This document shows, piece after piece, positions 26,980-35,587 of a stretch of 37,618 nucleotides of DNA. The position numbers and the translations under genes were made by a program. The DNA lies in contig JAAZJD010000082.1 in NCBI GenBank assembly GCA_012800525.1, positions 1 through 37,618 on the forward strand. The letters are read 5' to 3'. Origin of the DNA: Clostridiales bacterium. GTDB taxonomy: Bacteria > Bacillota > Clostridia > Christensenellales > DTU072. The notes beneath the pieces are model-generated. The model was not told the origin of the DNA, ran no database searches, and worked only from the letters and a program-made list of their open reading frames with translations. Position 1 is the first letter of the stretch. Each line of letters starts with the position of its first letter.

Positions 26980-27924
26980 TTACTCACCTAGAGGAGGAAG
27001 GGAAGGTTTATGTCCAACAAATGTTATATAGCCATCTTGTGGTAGACCTACCATGCCATATTCCACGGTGCTTGGATTAATTCTTTTTACTCCAACAGTA
27101 TTAGGATCTGAGCCATCGGTAATTTCACCCTTACCAATTTTTCCAAGGTTATTTACTACCTTGCTAATTTCTTCAGCTAGTCCATCCATAAGTTTATCTA
27201 ACTTAGCTTCACTTGTAGTTGCATCTTCTCCCTCTTCACTAGCACCAGCTTTTTGTAAAAGTGCACCAATGATAGCTTGAATAACAGGGTCATCTTTATC
27301 ATTTATTTTAAGCTCATCTGAAGTTACAGTACATATGCCTTGATTATCTGCAGTTATATTAAAATATGCTACTGCATATATTTTCTTAGGGAATGTTACA
27401 AGTGGTATATTTGGCAAATCATCTACAGGAACTGCAAACGAAGTAACAAATCTAAGGCTTCCATTTTGTTTGATTGTAATTTCTTCAACAGCTACACCCA
27501 TATCTTTAATCACTGAATTATCGGTTTTTTCAACTCCATCACTTAACATATATGCTAAAGTTGTATCTTTATACACAATCATAACATCAGATTCATACTC
27601 CACTTTGTTTTCTAAAGTAGATGAGGCGTTTGTATAGTTTGATCCCGTAGTTAGTGCAGCCACATTATCTCCTTCTTCGCTAGCATTAAATGCATTATGA
27701 ACAACATCTCCCTCTTTTACAGTCGATAAACCTTTAAAAGATTTATAGATGTCCCAAAACCTTGTATCAGCAAGACCCATAGTTTCAAATGATTCTTCTC
27801 CAAATAAAGGTTTATCATGTATCTTGAGTTGCCTTGGCGTTCTAGTGACTAATACACCTGCTGCGATAACAAATATCGCTATTATAATCGCTATTGCGAT
27901 TAACACTTTAAATAGACATTTCAT
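26980..27924 (-). CDS. Membrane-anchored hypothetical protein (314 residues)
   Basis: I do not recognise this protein. It has a membrane helix at about residues 5-28 (KVLIAIAIIIAIFVIAAGVL), a short motif TRTPRQLKIHD, and then a soluble, presumably external, domain with beta-prone strands (SDVMIVYKDTTLAYML, EITIKQNGSLRFVTSF, KKIYAVAYFNI), an acidic low-complexity stretch (SEEGEDATTSEAKLD) and an amphipathic helical part (LDKLMDGLAEEISKVVNNL). There is no lipobox. Unlike its beta-helix neighbours it has a strong ribosome site (GGAGG, 6 bases before ATG), its own promoter and a strong terminator, so it is transcribed separately. Its place between two paralogues suggests it works with them; that is inference. 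Confidence 0.8.
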   Translation of the reverse strand: MKCLFKVLIAIAIIIAIFVIAAGVLVTRTPRQLKIHDKPLFGEESFETMGLADTRFWDIYKSFKGLSTVKEGDVVHNAFNASEEGDNVAALTTGSNYTNASSTLENKVEYESDVMIVYKDTTLAYMLSDGVEKTDNSVIKDMGVAVEEITIKQNGSLRFVTSFAVPVDDLPNIPLVTFPKKIYAVAYFNITADNQGICTVTSDELKINDKDDPVIQAIIGALLQKAGASEEGEDATTSEAKLDKLMDGLAEEISKVVNNLGKIGKGEITDGSDPNTVGVKRINPSTVEYGMVGLPQDGYITFVGHKPSLPPLGE

Positions 27925-27935
27925 TATTTACCTCC

Positions 27936-27952
27936 AAGCACACTTTGTGCTT
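27936..27952. promoter_or_regulatory. Short palindrome in the leader of the 26980-27924 gene
   Basis: AAGCACA and TGTGCTT form a perfect 7-bp inverted repeat around a 3-base loop. It lies between the promoter and the GGAGG ribosome site and would form a hairpin next to the site in the mRNA, or serve as an operator. Confidence 0.4.
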
Positions 27953-27967
27953 AATGTTTATACTTTA

Positions 27968-27996
27968 ATTCTATTATCAATTTGGTGTTTTGTAAA
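27968..27996 (-). promoter_or_regulatory. Sigma-A-type promoter of the 26980-27924 gene
   Basis: On the minus strand, TTTACA (27991-27996) and TAGAAT (27968-27973) are exactly 17 bases apart. The -10 box lies 43 bases before the ATG. Confidence 0.6.
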
Positions 27997-28084
27997 TAGC
28001 AAGCAATTTACATGCCTAAAACTTCTATTAAAAATCAAAAAAGATTAACCAATATCTAATAATATCTAATTAAAATTTAAAAAC

Positions 28085-28262
28085 TTCTCAATAAAACCAA
28101 ATAAGTGCTGTTTTAAGGATACGGAATAGCGGTTTCACCTGTTCTGGCTCAACAAAACCAATAAATACTATTTTAAGAAGAATACGGAATAGCGGTCCAC
28201 CTGTTACTAGCTCAATAAGATCGCTGTTTTAAGAATACGGAATAGCGGTTCCACCTGTTAAG
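28085..28262. repeat. Three tandem copies of the 3' end of the second beta-helix-protein gene
   Basis: The gene end (stop at 28229) reads TTAAGAATACGGAATAGCGG on the plus strand. Copies start at 28173 (TTAAGAAGAATACGGAATAG) and 28113 (TTAAGGATACGGAATAGCGG), giving periods of 56 and 60 bases. Each unit also carries about 20 bases of flank starting CTCAATAA or CTCAACAA. The farther copy keeps the reading frame back from its stop (TGETAIPYP against TGGTAIPYS in the gene); the nearer has a one-codon insertion and a one-base deletion. Together with a small AT-rich stretch they fill most of the 304-base spacer. Confidence 0.92.
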
Positions 28263-30913
28263 GAATTATACATTTCATATGAAGCGGGAACTGGCTCTAA
28301 GGGTAGGACATCTGGTTTTCCTTTAGAAAAATCATAGCCTACTAAATGGCTTTCATAAAGATTTTCAACTGCGCTTCCAGATGCTATACTTGCAAAAAGT
28401 TTAAAAATATCTAAAAAACTACTGGTGCTTTCACTTTTTATAGGCAACTCTTTCGTTACATATTTATCGCCAAGTTGAATTTTGCTAATATCATTTTTCG
28501 CAGTTAATCCGTATGTAAAAACACCAACAGAAGCATATTGTTTACCTTTGTGCCACATAAACAAATTCTCTACTCTCTTATCTTGCATAACCTTTTCCCA
28601 AAATGGAGATAAAATATTTCTCAGGCCATCAAAAGTACTATCATCAGGAAAATAGCTAGCAAGTATCACATCAAATAGTCTTTGAAATTGTTGTTTATCT
28701 TGCCAATTATAAATTCTTACATCACCCTCAAATTTGAGAAGGGGTAGTATGTTTTTTCCTTGGTGTTCACCAGCAGTTTCCAAATCATTAAATAAAAACA
28801 TAATACTTGGTCCACCAGAATTGGTAAACACAGAATTTTTAATAATTAATTTATCATTATCTATATTTTCATGCCAGTCGTTATAGTATATAATGCCAAG
28901 AAAGCCACAATCACCAATTATCGAACCTTCTATTTTTACATTAGCACTTTGTCTTATTTCCATACCAATTTCACAGTTTTTTAATTGAAGATATCTAAAT
29001 CTTACAGGAGTTTTGTGTATTTCCTTTGCACTAATTCCTGTACTTGCAAGTTTGGCAGTTTCTTTATCTAAAAGAGTTGGTACGGTCATAATGATAAGGT
29101 CATCAACTATAATTTCATCATCAGGCTTAGTGTTAATTAAATCTCCTCTTTCCGCATCATAACGAACTAATCCCCATTTTGCCCAATTTGTAGTCTCTAA
29201 ATTTTGAGAAAGAGTAAAGCCATTACCCCAAATATTTCCATATGTATGGAAAAAAGTAGCATCATTTGTAGCGCCATCAAGCACTATATCTGATTGATAA
29301 ACCATATCCAAAACTTTTTCTATATAAAGCTTACGACAACCTATAGCATTTGTTACATTTACCGCATTTGGTCTGTTCAATATTTTAAATGTAAAGCTTC
29401 TCTTGAAGTGCTCTATTTTATTTTTGCCATCCGACATATATGCTGTTAGCGTTACACTCTGTCCTAAACCTGTGTCTAAAAATTTAATTTTAATATCATT
29501 TTTGTCACCGATAGGATATACCCTTTCAACTTCAATTACACCTTCTTTATCATATTCCCATATAATGTCAAAATCTGCATTATCATCTTTTACAAAAAAG
29601 TCATATGTATCAACAAAATACATGCTATCAAGTCTTTCGTCCCATGAAAGAGTTAAGTCCTCGCCACCTTCAATAAACCTTGTGCCCCAAACTCTATCTT
29701 GCCTTATGCCTCTAGCTTGATCAATATAATCATGTTTTAAGGAAAAATATTCTTTAACTTCTCTAACTTCAATATCTTTCGTGTACTCTTTATCAAAAAT
29801 AAATGCAGAAACTGTACAAGTCCCATTTTTTATAGGTTGTATGCAGCCATTATTCTCATTAACTTTCAATATATCAGTATTGCTAGAAACAAACCTTACT
29901 TCACCATAATAATCAGAATAAATATCAGTTAAATCAATAACTTCTCCATTTTCTGCTTTTGATAAAACTAGTCTTGGAATAGATGTATTTGTGTATACTT
30001 TTTCTATTCCATCTGAAAAATATATGTCACTAGTAATATTGTCTACTACCGTAACAATAACTTTTCTATCATTTGCTTCAACACTAAATTTCCCACCCCC
30101 TAATTTAGTAATTGTTGCACTATCTCTATACTCTTCAAAAACAATATTATTTCTAATCCAGTTTACATCTACACTTTCAGTAGTATGCACCAAAGTTCTA
30201 TCAACAATAGCTTTTGAAAAATCTATATACGTTGTTGCTTGAAGTGGAACACCATCTTTTCCATAAGCTGTAAATGACACTTTAGTCTTCACTCTATCTT
30301 TGATTATGATATGACCGTTTAAAACTTCAGCAGCTCCAAAAGGATCAAAACTCCATTTGGGTGTAATATAATCTAGTGCATCAAATGGCTTAGCGTAATA
30401 ATCCAAATAATATGTTTCACCAAACTCATAAACTGCTGCACTTTGAATATTTGAGGCACCAAGTTGTCTCCTTTCGGAATCCAAAATATTTACTTCAGTA
30501 ATTGCATTAGACCTTACCATAAAAGAGACTTTATGTCTTAAAGATACATTTGCTTCTGCTGAAAGAATTAACTCTACATATCCTGCTTGCTTTGGTATTA
30601 TTTGATACCTATTGGTATTGCCAATTCTTTTTAACTCAAGTTCACCTGTAGAATTTGAGGTAACTTCTGGTTTATTTATATTTTTGTTTTTTGTGATTTC
30701 AGGGAATATATTTATTATGATAAAATCATCATCTCTTATTAAATCTAATTCCAAAACTTCGCCATCTTTAACAATGACATTATTTTTATCTCTAATCTCA
30801 ATTTTAGTTGGATTGTCGGGGGTATTAATAGCAACAATTGTATTAGCTCCATTTAAGGCTAATATTAAAATCACTGGGATTAACAATATAACTGCTATTA
30901 GAAACTTTTTCAT
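28229..30913 (-). CDS. Membrane-anchored Ig-like/beta-helix protein, paralogue B
   Basis: An 894-residue protein of unknown function, closely similar along its whole length to paralogue C, more distantly to A. The ATG at 30913 is chosen because its product begins MKKFLI like paralogue C; an ATG at 30949 would add 12 unrelated residues. A membrane helix at about 4-27 is followed by NTPDNPTKIEI. Ig-like segments follow (one with LKVNENNGCIQPIKNGTCTV), then DQARGIRQDRVWGTRFIEGG, a strand-rich part, and beta-helix-like strands (FRYLQLKNCEIGMEIRQSAN, KLIIKNSVFTNSGGPSI). The conserved C-terminal block contains YNWQDKQQF, FWEKVM and KGKQYASVGVFTYGL. No ribosome site is visible; a TTGACA at 30944-30949 could drive a leaderless or very short-leader message. 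Confidence 0.75.
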   Translation of the reverse strand: MKKFLIAVILLIPVILILALNGANTIVAINTPDNPTKIEIRDKNNVIVKDGEVLELDLIRDDDFIIINIFPEITKNKNINKPEVTSNSTGELELKRIGNTNRYQIIPKQAGYVELILSAEANVSLRHKVSFMVRSNAITEVNILDSERRQLGASNIQSAAVYEFGETYYLDYYAKPFDALDYITPKWSFDPFGAAEVLNGHIIIKDRVKTKVSFTAYGKDGVPLQATTYIDFSKAIVDRTLVHTTESVDVNWIRNNIVFEEYRDSATITKLGGGKFSVEANDRKVIVTVVDNITSDIYFSDGIEKVYTNTSIPRLVLSKAENGEVIDLTDIYSDYYGEVRFVSSNTDILKVNENNGCIQPIKNGTCTVSAFIFDKEYTKDIEVREVKEYFSLKHDYIDQARGIRQDRVWGTRFIEGGEDLTLSWDERLDSMYFVDTYDFFVKDDNADFDIIWEYDKEGVIEVERVYPIGDKNDIKIKFLDTGLGQSVTLTAYMSDGKNKIEHFKRSFTFKILNRPNAVNVTNAIGCRKLYIEKVLDMVYQSDIVLDGATNDATFFHTYGNIWGNGFTLSQNLETTNWAKWGLVRYDAERGDLINTKPDDEIIVDDLIIMTVPTLLDKETAKLASTGISAKEIHKTPVRFRYLQLKNCEIGMEIRQSANVKIEGSIIGDCGFLGIIYYNDWHENIDNDKLIIKNSVFTNSGGPSIMFLFNDLETAGEHQGKNILPLLKFEGDVRIYNWQDKQQFQRLFDVILASYFPDDSTFDGLRNILSPFWEKVMQDKRVENLFMWHKGKQYASVGVFTYGLTAKNDISKIQLGDKYVTKELPIKSESTSSFLDIFKLFASIASGSAVENLYESHLVGYDFSKGKPDVLPLEPVPASYEMYNSLTGGTAIPYS

Positions 30914-30984
30914 ATCAATATTTTGCCCATAACATTTGAATACTGTCAAATATATTAGGCCATCTAATATTTTATATTATACTA

Positions 30985-31285
30985 CCAATTCAAATTAAAG
31001 GCTAAATAAAAAGTTAAATAATTCTTGAAAGATAAGGTGTAGCTGCCCCAACTCTTAGTTAATCTACATCTCACATAATACTCCAATCTAAATTAAAGGC
31101 TAAATAAAAGTTAAATAATTCTTGAAGGGTAAGAGGCAACTGCTCCACCTCGTAGTGAATCATACATCTCATATGATGCTCCAATCTAAACTTTAAAAGC
31201 TAAACAAAAAGTTAAATAGTTCTTGAAGGATAAGGTGCGACTGCCCCACCTCTTAGTGAATCATACATCTCATACGACGCAGGGA
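30985..31285. repeat. Three tandem copies of the 3' end of the third beta-helix-protein gene, period 97-101 bp
   Basis: Stops of the three units lie at 31212 (the gene), 31111 and 31014. Each unit has about 70 coding bases plus about 30 bases of flank, AATTAAAGGCTAAATAAAA in the two distal units and CTTTAAAAGCTAAACAAAAA next to the gene. The nearer copy reads ASYEMYDSLRGGAVASYPS then RII, against ASYEMYDSLRGGAVAPYPS then RTI in the gene: 23 aligned sense and stop codons hold nine differences, seven of them synonymous. The farther copy is more decayed and has an internal stop. Confidence 0.95.
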
Positions 31286-33905
31286 CCGGATCTAAAGGAA
31301 GGACATCTGGCTTTCCTTTAGAAAAATCGTAACCCACCAAGAAAGAATCATAAAAATCTTCAATGTTTATTTCCAACACAACACTCACAACAAGTTTAAA
31401 TAATGATATAGTACCTTTTGTATCTTCGTTATAAATTGGTATTTCTTTTGCTGCATATCTATCGCCTATCTGAAGTTTGCTCATATCATTTTTAGCTGTT
31501 AATCCATATGTAAACATTCCAACTGAAGCATACTCTTTTCCTTTATGCCACATGAACAAATCATTCATTCGTTTATCTTTCATAACGCTATTCCAAAACG
31601 GACCAATCAAACTTTTTATTCCTTCAAACTCTGCATCAGCTGGGAAAAAACCAGACAATATTGCATCAAACATTCCATCTAATTGATTTCTATTTTGCCA
31701 GTTATAAAACCTTACATTTCCTTCAAACTTTACATTTGGCAAAATATTTTTTCCCTGATGCTTTGCGCTTTCATACATTTCACGAAATAATAACGTTATA
31801 CTTGGACCTAAAGAATTTGTAAATACTGAATTTTTTAAAATGAATATATCATCATCGATATTTTCATGCCAGTCATTATTTCTACTTATTCCTACAAGTC
31901 TATTGTCGCCTATTATGCAACCATCTACTATCGAATGAGCAACCGACTTTATTTCAATACCAAAATTACAATTTTTGATTTGTAGATATCTAAATACAAC
32001 TGGAGTTTTAGGTATGTAACCTATCCTAAGACCTACCCCTGCAAGTTTTGCTATATTTTTATCTTCAAGTGTCGGAACAGACATAATAGTAAAATCATCA
32101 AATATAATTTCATCATTTGGCACTGTTTCAATCAAACTAGCCCTTGATTCATCAAAATCAATTAAATAATCCCATTTATCAGGAGGATTCGCTTCTAAAT
32201 TTTGAGTAACAGAAAAACCGTTGCCCCAAATGTTAGAATAAACTAACAAAGATCTGTGATACGTATCATTACTATGCACTATGTCAGACTGAAAAACCAT
32301 ATCAACAGCTTTTAATTCATATGCTTTATAGCACTGCAAACTATTTGTAACATTCACTGCATTTAGCCTATTTATTACCTTAAATGTGAAACTTTTCTTA
32401 AAGTGTTCTATTTTATTCTTCCCATCAGACATATATGCTGTCAATGTAACACTTTGCCCTAAAGCAGCATCTAAAAATCTAATTTCAATATCATTTTTTT
32501 CACCAACTGGATATAATCTTTCAACTTCAATTAAGCCTTCCTTATCAAGTTCCCATATAATATCAAACTCTGCATTATCGTCTTTTACAAAAAAGTCATA
32601 CACATTAACAACTTCCATTTGGGCAAGTCTTTCTTGCCATGGTAGAGTTTCATCTTCACCACCTCTAATAAACCTGGTCCCCCAAACCCTATCTTGCCTT
32701 ATGCCTCTAGCTTGATCGATATACTCATGTTTTAGTGAAAAGAGTTCTTTAACTTCTCTAACCTCAATAGTTTTAGTATATTCCTTATCAAACACAAAAG
32801 CAGAAACTGTGCATGTTCCATATTTTTGTGGTTGTATGCAACCGTTATTTTCATTTACTTTTAAAATATCAGTGTCACTTGAAACAAACCTTACTTTTCC
32901 ATAATAATCAGAGTAAATATCAGTTAAATCAATAACTTCTCCATTTTCCGCTTTTGATAAAACTAGTCTTGGAATAGATGTATTTGTGTATACTTTTTCT
33001 ATTCCATCTGAAAAATATATGTCACTAGTAATATTATCAACTACATTGATAACTACCTTTCTATCATTTGCCTCAACACTATATTTCCCCCCTTCTAACT
33101 TGTTAATCATTGCATCATCTCTATACTCAGGAAATACAATATTATTTCTAATCCACTCTTCATCTACACTTTCAGTAGTATGCACCAGGGTTCTATTAAC
33201 AATAGCTTTTGAAAAATCTATATATGTTGTTGCTTGAAGCGGAACGCCATCCTTTCCATAAGCTGTAAATGACACTTTAGCTTTTACTCTATCTTTGATT
33301 ATGACATGACCATTTAAAACTTCAGCAGATCCAAAGGGATCAAAACTCCATTTTGGACTAGTGTAGTCTAGGGCATCAAAGGGCTTTGCATAATAATCTA
33401 AATAATATGTTTCACCAAATTCATAAACAACTTCACTTTGGACATTTGATACCCCAAGTTGTCTTCTTTCGGCATCTAAAACGTTTACTTCAGTAATTGC
33501 ATTTGATCTTACCATAAAGGTCACTTTACGCTTTAGGGAAACATTCGCTTCTGCTGAAAGTATCAACTCAACATATCCTGCCTTTTTTGGTATAGCTTGA
33601 TACCTATTGGTGTTATCAATTCTTTTTAGTTCAACTTCACCAATAGAATTTGCTGTAACTTCAGGTTTGTTTATATTTTTATTTTTTGTAATTTCAGGGA
33701 AAATGTTTATTATTATAAAATCATTACGGATTAAATCTAACTCTAAAACCTCACCATCTTTAACTATCACATTATGGCTATTTCTAATTTCAATTTCAGT
33801 CGGGTTATCGGGGGTATTAATAGAAACGATAGTGCTAGCTCCATTTAAAGCTAGGATTAAAATAATAGGTATTAAACATATCACTACTATTAAAAACTTT
33901 TTCAT
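31212..33905 (-). CDS. Membrane-anchored Ig-like/beta-helix protein, paralogue C
   Basis: An 897-residue protein of the same unrecognised family; large stretches are near-identical to paralogue B (for example GKDGVPLQATTYIDFSKAIV), showing a recent duplication. The membrane helix is at about 4-27, then NTPDNPTEIEI, Ig-like segments, DQARGIRQDRVWGTRFIRGG, beta-helix-like strands (FRYLQIKNCNFGIEIKSVAH, FILKNSVFTNSLGPSI), and the C-terminal block with YNWQNRNQLDG and KGKEYASVGMFTYGL. A minus-strand TATAAT at 33935-33940, 29 bases before the ATG, may be its -10 box; the -35 is poor (TAGACA at 19 bases). GGGG lies 14 bases before the ATG, too far to be a strong ribosome site. The ABC permease ends 72 bases upstream. 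Confidence 0.75.
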   Translation of the reverse strand: MKKFLIVVICLIPIILILALNGASTIVSINTPDNPTEIEIRNSHNVIVKDGEVLELDLIRNDFIIINIFPEITKNKNINKPEVTANSIGEVELKRIDNTNRYQAIPKKAGYVELILSAEANVSLKRKVTFMVRSNAITEVNVLDAERRQLGVSNVQSEVVYEFGETYYLDYYAKPFDALDYTSPKWSFDPFGSAEVLNGHVIIKDRVKAKVSFTAYGKDGVPLQATTYIDFSKAIVNRTLVHTTESVDEEWIRNNIVFPEYRDDAMINKLEGGKYSVEANDRKVVINVVDNITSDIYFSDGIEKVYTNTSIPRLVLSKAENGEVIDLTDIYSDYYGKVRFVSSDTDILKVNENNGCIQPQKYGTCTVSAFVFDKEYTKTIEVREVKELFSLKHEYIDQARGIRQDRVWGTRFIRGGEDETLPWQERLAQMEVVNVYDFFVKDDNAEFDIIWELDKEGLIEVERLYPVGEKNDIEIRFLDAALGQSVTLTAYMSDGKNKIEHFKKSFTFKVINRLNAVNVTNSLQCYKAYELKAVDMVFQSDIVHSNDTYHRSLLVYSNIWGNGFSVTQNLEANPPDKWDYLIDFDESRASLIETVPNDEIIFDDFTIMSVPTLEDKNIAKLAGVGLRIGYIPKTPVVFRYLQIKNCNFGIEIKSVAHSIVDGCIIGDNRLVGISRNNDWHENIDDDIFILKNSVFTNSLGPSITLLFREMYESAKHQGKNILPNVKFEGNVRFYNWQNRNQLDGMFDAILSGFFPADAEFEGIKSLIGPFWNSVMKDKRMNDLFMWHKGKEYASVGMFTYGLTAKNDMSKLQIGDRYAAKEIPIYNEDTKGTISLFKLVVSVVLEINIEDFYDSFLVGYDFSKGKPDVLPLDPVPASYEMYDSLRGGAVAPYPSRTI

Positions 33906-33977
33906 ATCGTTTTCGCTTTCCCCTTCAGTTGCTTATTATAGCTTAACAACATTATTTATTGTCTATAGCTAAACTAT

Positions 33978-35582
33978 TTAGTTGTTAATAGAATAGTATT
34001 TTTTTCTTAAATTAATCTCATATCGTAGGATTGCATAAATAAAGCCTAACATGGTGAGAGAAAATATTACTAAGATAATTAATTTTAATTGTGCCCCAAA
34101 TATCATGCCAAGCATACCAAGTAACAATGAAACCAACATTCCAGTTGTTACAGCTCTTGTGGTATTTACATTATTGTTTTGAATCTCTCCACCGTCACCT
34201 ACTAAATTAAATGCAGGTTTATCAATGTCTGTGCGCATAGCAATTAAAGTCAATGATATTGAGTTTAATTGAACTATTACAAATGTTATTAGAGCATAAT
34301 TAACACTCATTTGTTTTGCTCCAGCAATTACAACAAGGCTTATGCTATTTGCAAGGAATGAGACAATGAAATACATTGTAAACTTTGCAAACAATTGCAA
34401 TCTTATTTTAACAGGAGCTGTTTTAGTTAAATAAAAACTATGACCTTCCCTACTTACTGTTGTAGCAGCAAAAGAAGTAATTATAGTTGTAAATACCATC
34501 ATAACAAGCAGTGTTACACCAAAAGTCATTCTCTCGCCTGATTGTTGTCTTGCTAAAGTTTGAACTATGCTATTGCTAAAAAACACCATTCCTGGCATTG
34601 CACATGCTAAAACAAAATATTGAAATGAATAGTTTACTGAACGGAATACTTGAATAAATTCTTTATTAAGCAAAGTGAAAAACACGGGTCTAACTGTATT
34701 TCTTGTCTTTCTTTTAAATGCACTTCCTTCAATTTCTACATTTATTAATAAAGTTTTAAAATACAAAGTTTCAACAATTAAAAATGTAAGTGCAATTCCC
34801 ACCCCTGTTGGAATAAGCAAGAATGGATATGCCATATATAACTTTTCACCAGTTAAAAGGTCTGCAAAAGCTTTAGGATATAAATATCTAGAGGCCATCT
34901 CTATTTTATTTACAATTTCTTGATCAAAAACAGAAAAGTCTTGCTCTTTCATATATACAACCATTTTATTGAAAAGCATCATATAGCCTGCAAATAATGC
35001 CATCACTATAATTGCAAGAGAAATTATTATTAAGATAAACTTATTTCTTATCTTATTTGTCAAATGCATAACAGGAATAGCTAGTACATTTGACAAACAA
35101 AAAGTTATTAATACCATAAATATTACCACTAGTGGTGCTCTATACATAAAAGCTTTGTTAACCGTTTCTATTTGGGTATAACCATATAAGAAAGGGATTA
35201 ATATTAGAATGGTTGTGATTATTTGCCTAATTAATAAAAATAGAATTTTGCTTGTAAATATTTCATTACCTGTAAGTGGATATCTAATTAAAATTTCATT
35301 ATCACTTTTAAAATATAGAACTTTGATAGTTCCACTTGTACCAGTAATTGTCAACAATGCAAACACAACACTAAAGAAAATAATTAAAGCTTCATATGCA
35401 ATACCAGCGGTTTTGAACATACTAAAATATATTTTAGATGCAAATAATGCAAAAAAGAAAAATGCTACCACAACGCCTGCATACATAACAAGCTTAAACC
35501 AACTTTTGTAATCTTTAACTCTAAAGTTACCAAGGCCTGTATCTTTTATTTCAAGTTTTAATAAAGTAAATATATTATTCAT
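33978..35582 (-). CDS. ABC exporter permease (ABC-2-like, many membrane helices)
   Basis: A 534-residue integral membrane protein with about a dozen hydrophobic segments, the first near 30-52. It resembles the large permeases of two-gene ABC-2-type exporters found in Firmicutes, with a cytosolic FKSDNEILIRYPLTGNEIF stretch after the second or third helix. The substrate is unknown. The matching ATPase gene lies directly upstream, separated by 217 bases filled with repeats of the ATPase's 3' end. No ribosome site is obvious before the ATG at 35582. A weak single repeat of its own end may be present (TATAGCTTAACAACATTATT near 33936 against TATAGCTAAACTATTTAG near 33965), too degenerate to list separately. 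Confidence 0.8.
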   Translation of the reverse strand: MNNIFTLLKLEIKDTGLGNFRVKDYKSWFKLVMYAGVVVAFFFFALFASKIYFSMFKTAGIAYEALIIFFSVVFALLTITGTSGTIKVLYFKSDNEILIRYPLTGNEIFTSKILFLLIRQIITTILILIPFLYGYTQIETVNKAFMYRAPLVVIFMVLITFCLSNVLAIPVMHLTNKIRNKFILIIISLAIIVMALFAGYMMLFNKMVVYMKEQDFSVFDQEIVNKIEMASRYLYPKAFADLLTGEKLYMAYPFLLIPTGVGIALTFLIVETLYFKTLLINVEIEGSAFKRKTRNTVRPVFFTLLNKEFIQVFRSVNYSFQYFVLACAMPGMVFFSNSIVQTLARQQSGERMTFGVTLLVMMVFTTIITSFAATTVSREGHSFYLTKTAPVKIRLQLFAKFTMYFIVSFLANSISLVVIAGAKQMSVNYALITFVIVQLNSISLTLIAMRTDIDKPAFNLVGDGGEIQNNNVNTTRAVTTGMLVSLLLGMLGMIFGAQLKLIILVIFSLTMLGFIYAILRYEINLRKKYYSINN

Positions 35583-35587
35583 ACGAC

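Noticed and set aside
23830-31285. Tail copies as remnants of deleted tandem paralogue genes
   Set aside because: Only the extreme 3' end is ever present, the same pattern occurs behind single-copy genes (mtnN, ATPase, regulator), and copies resemble their own gene rather than the other paralogues.
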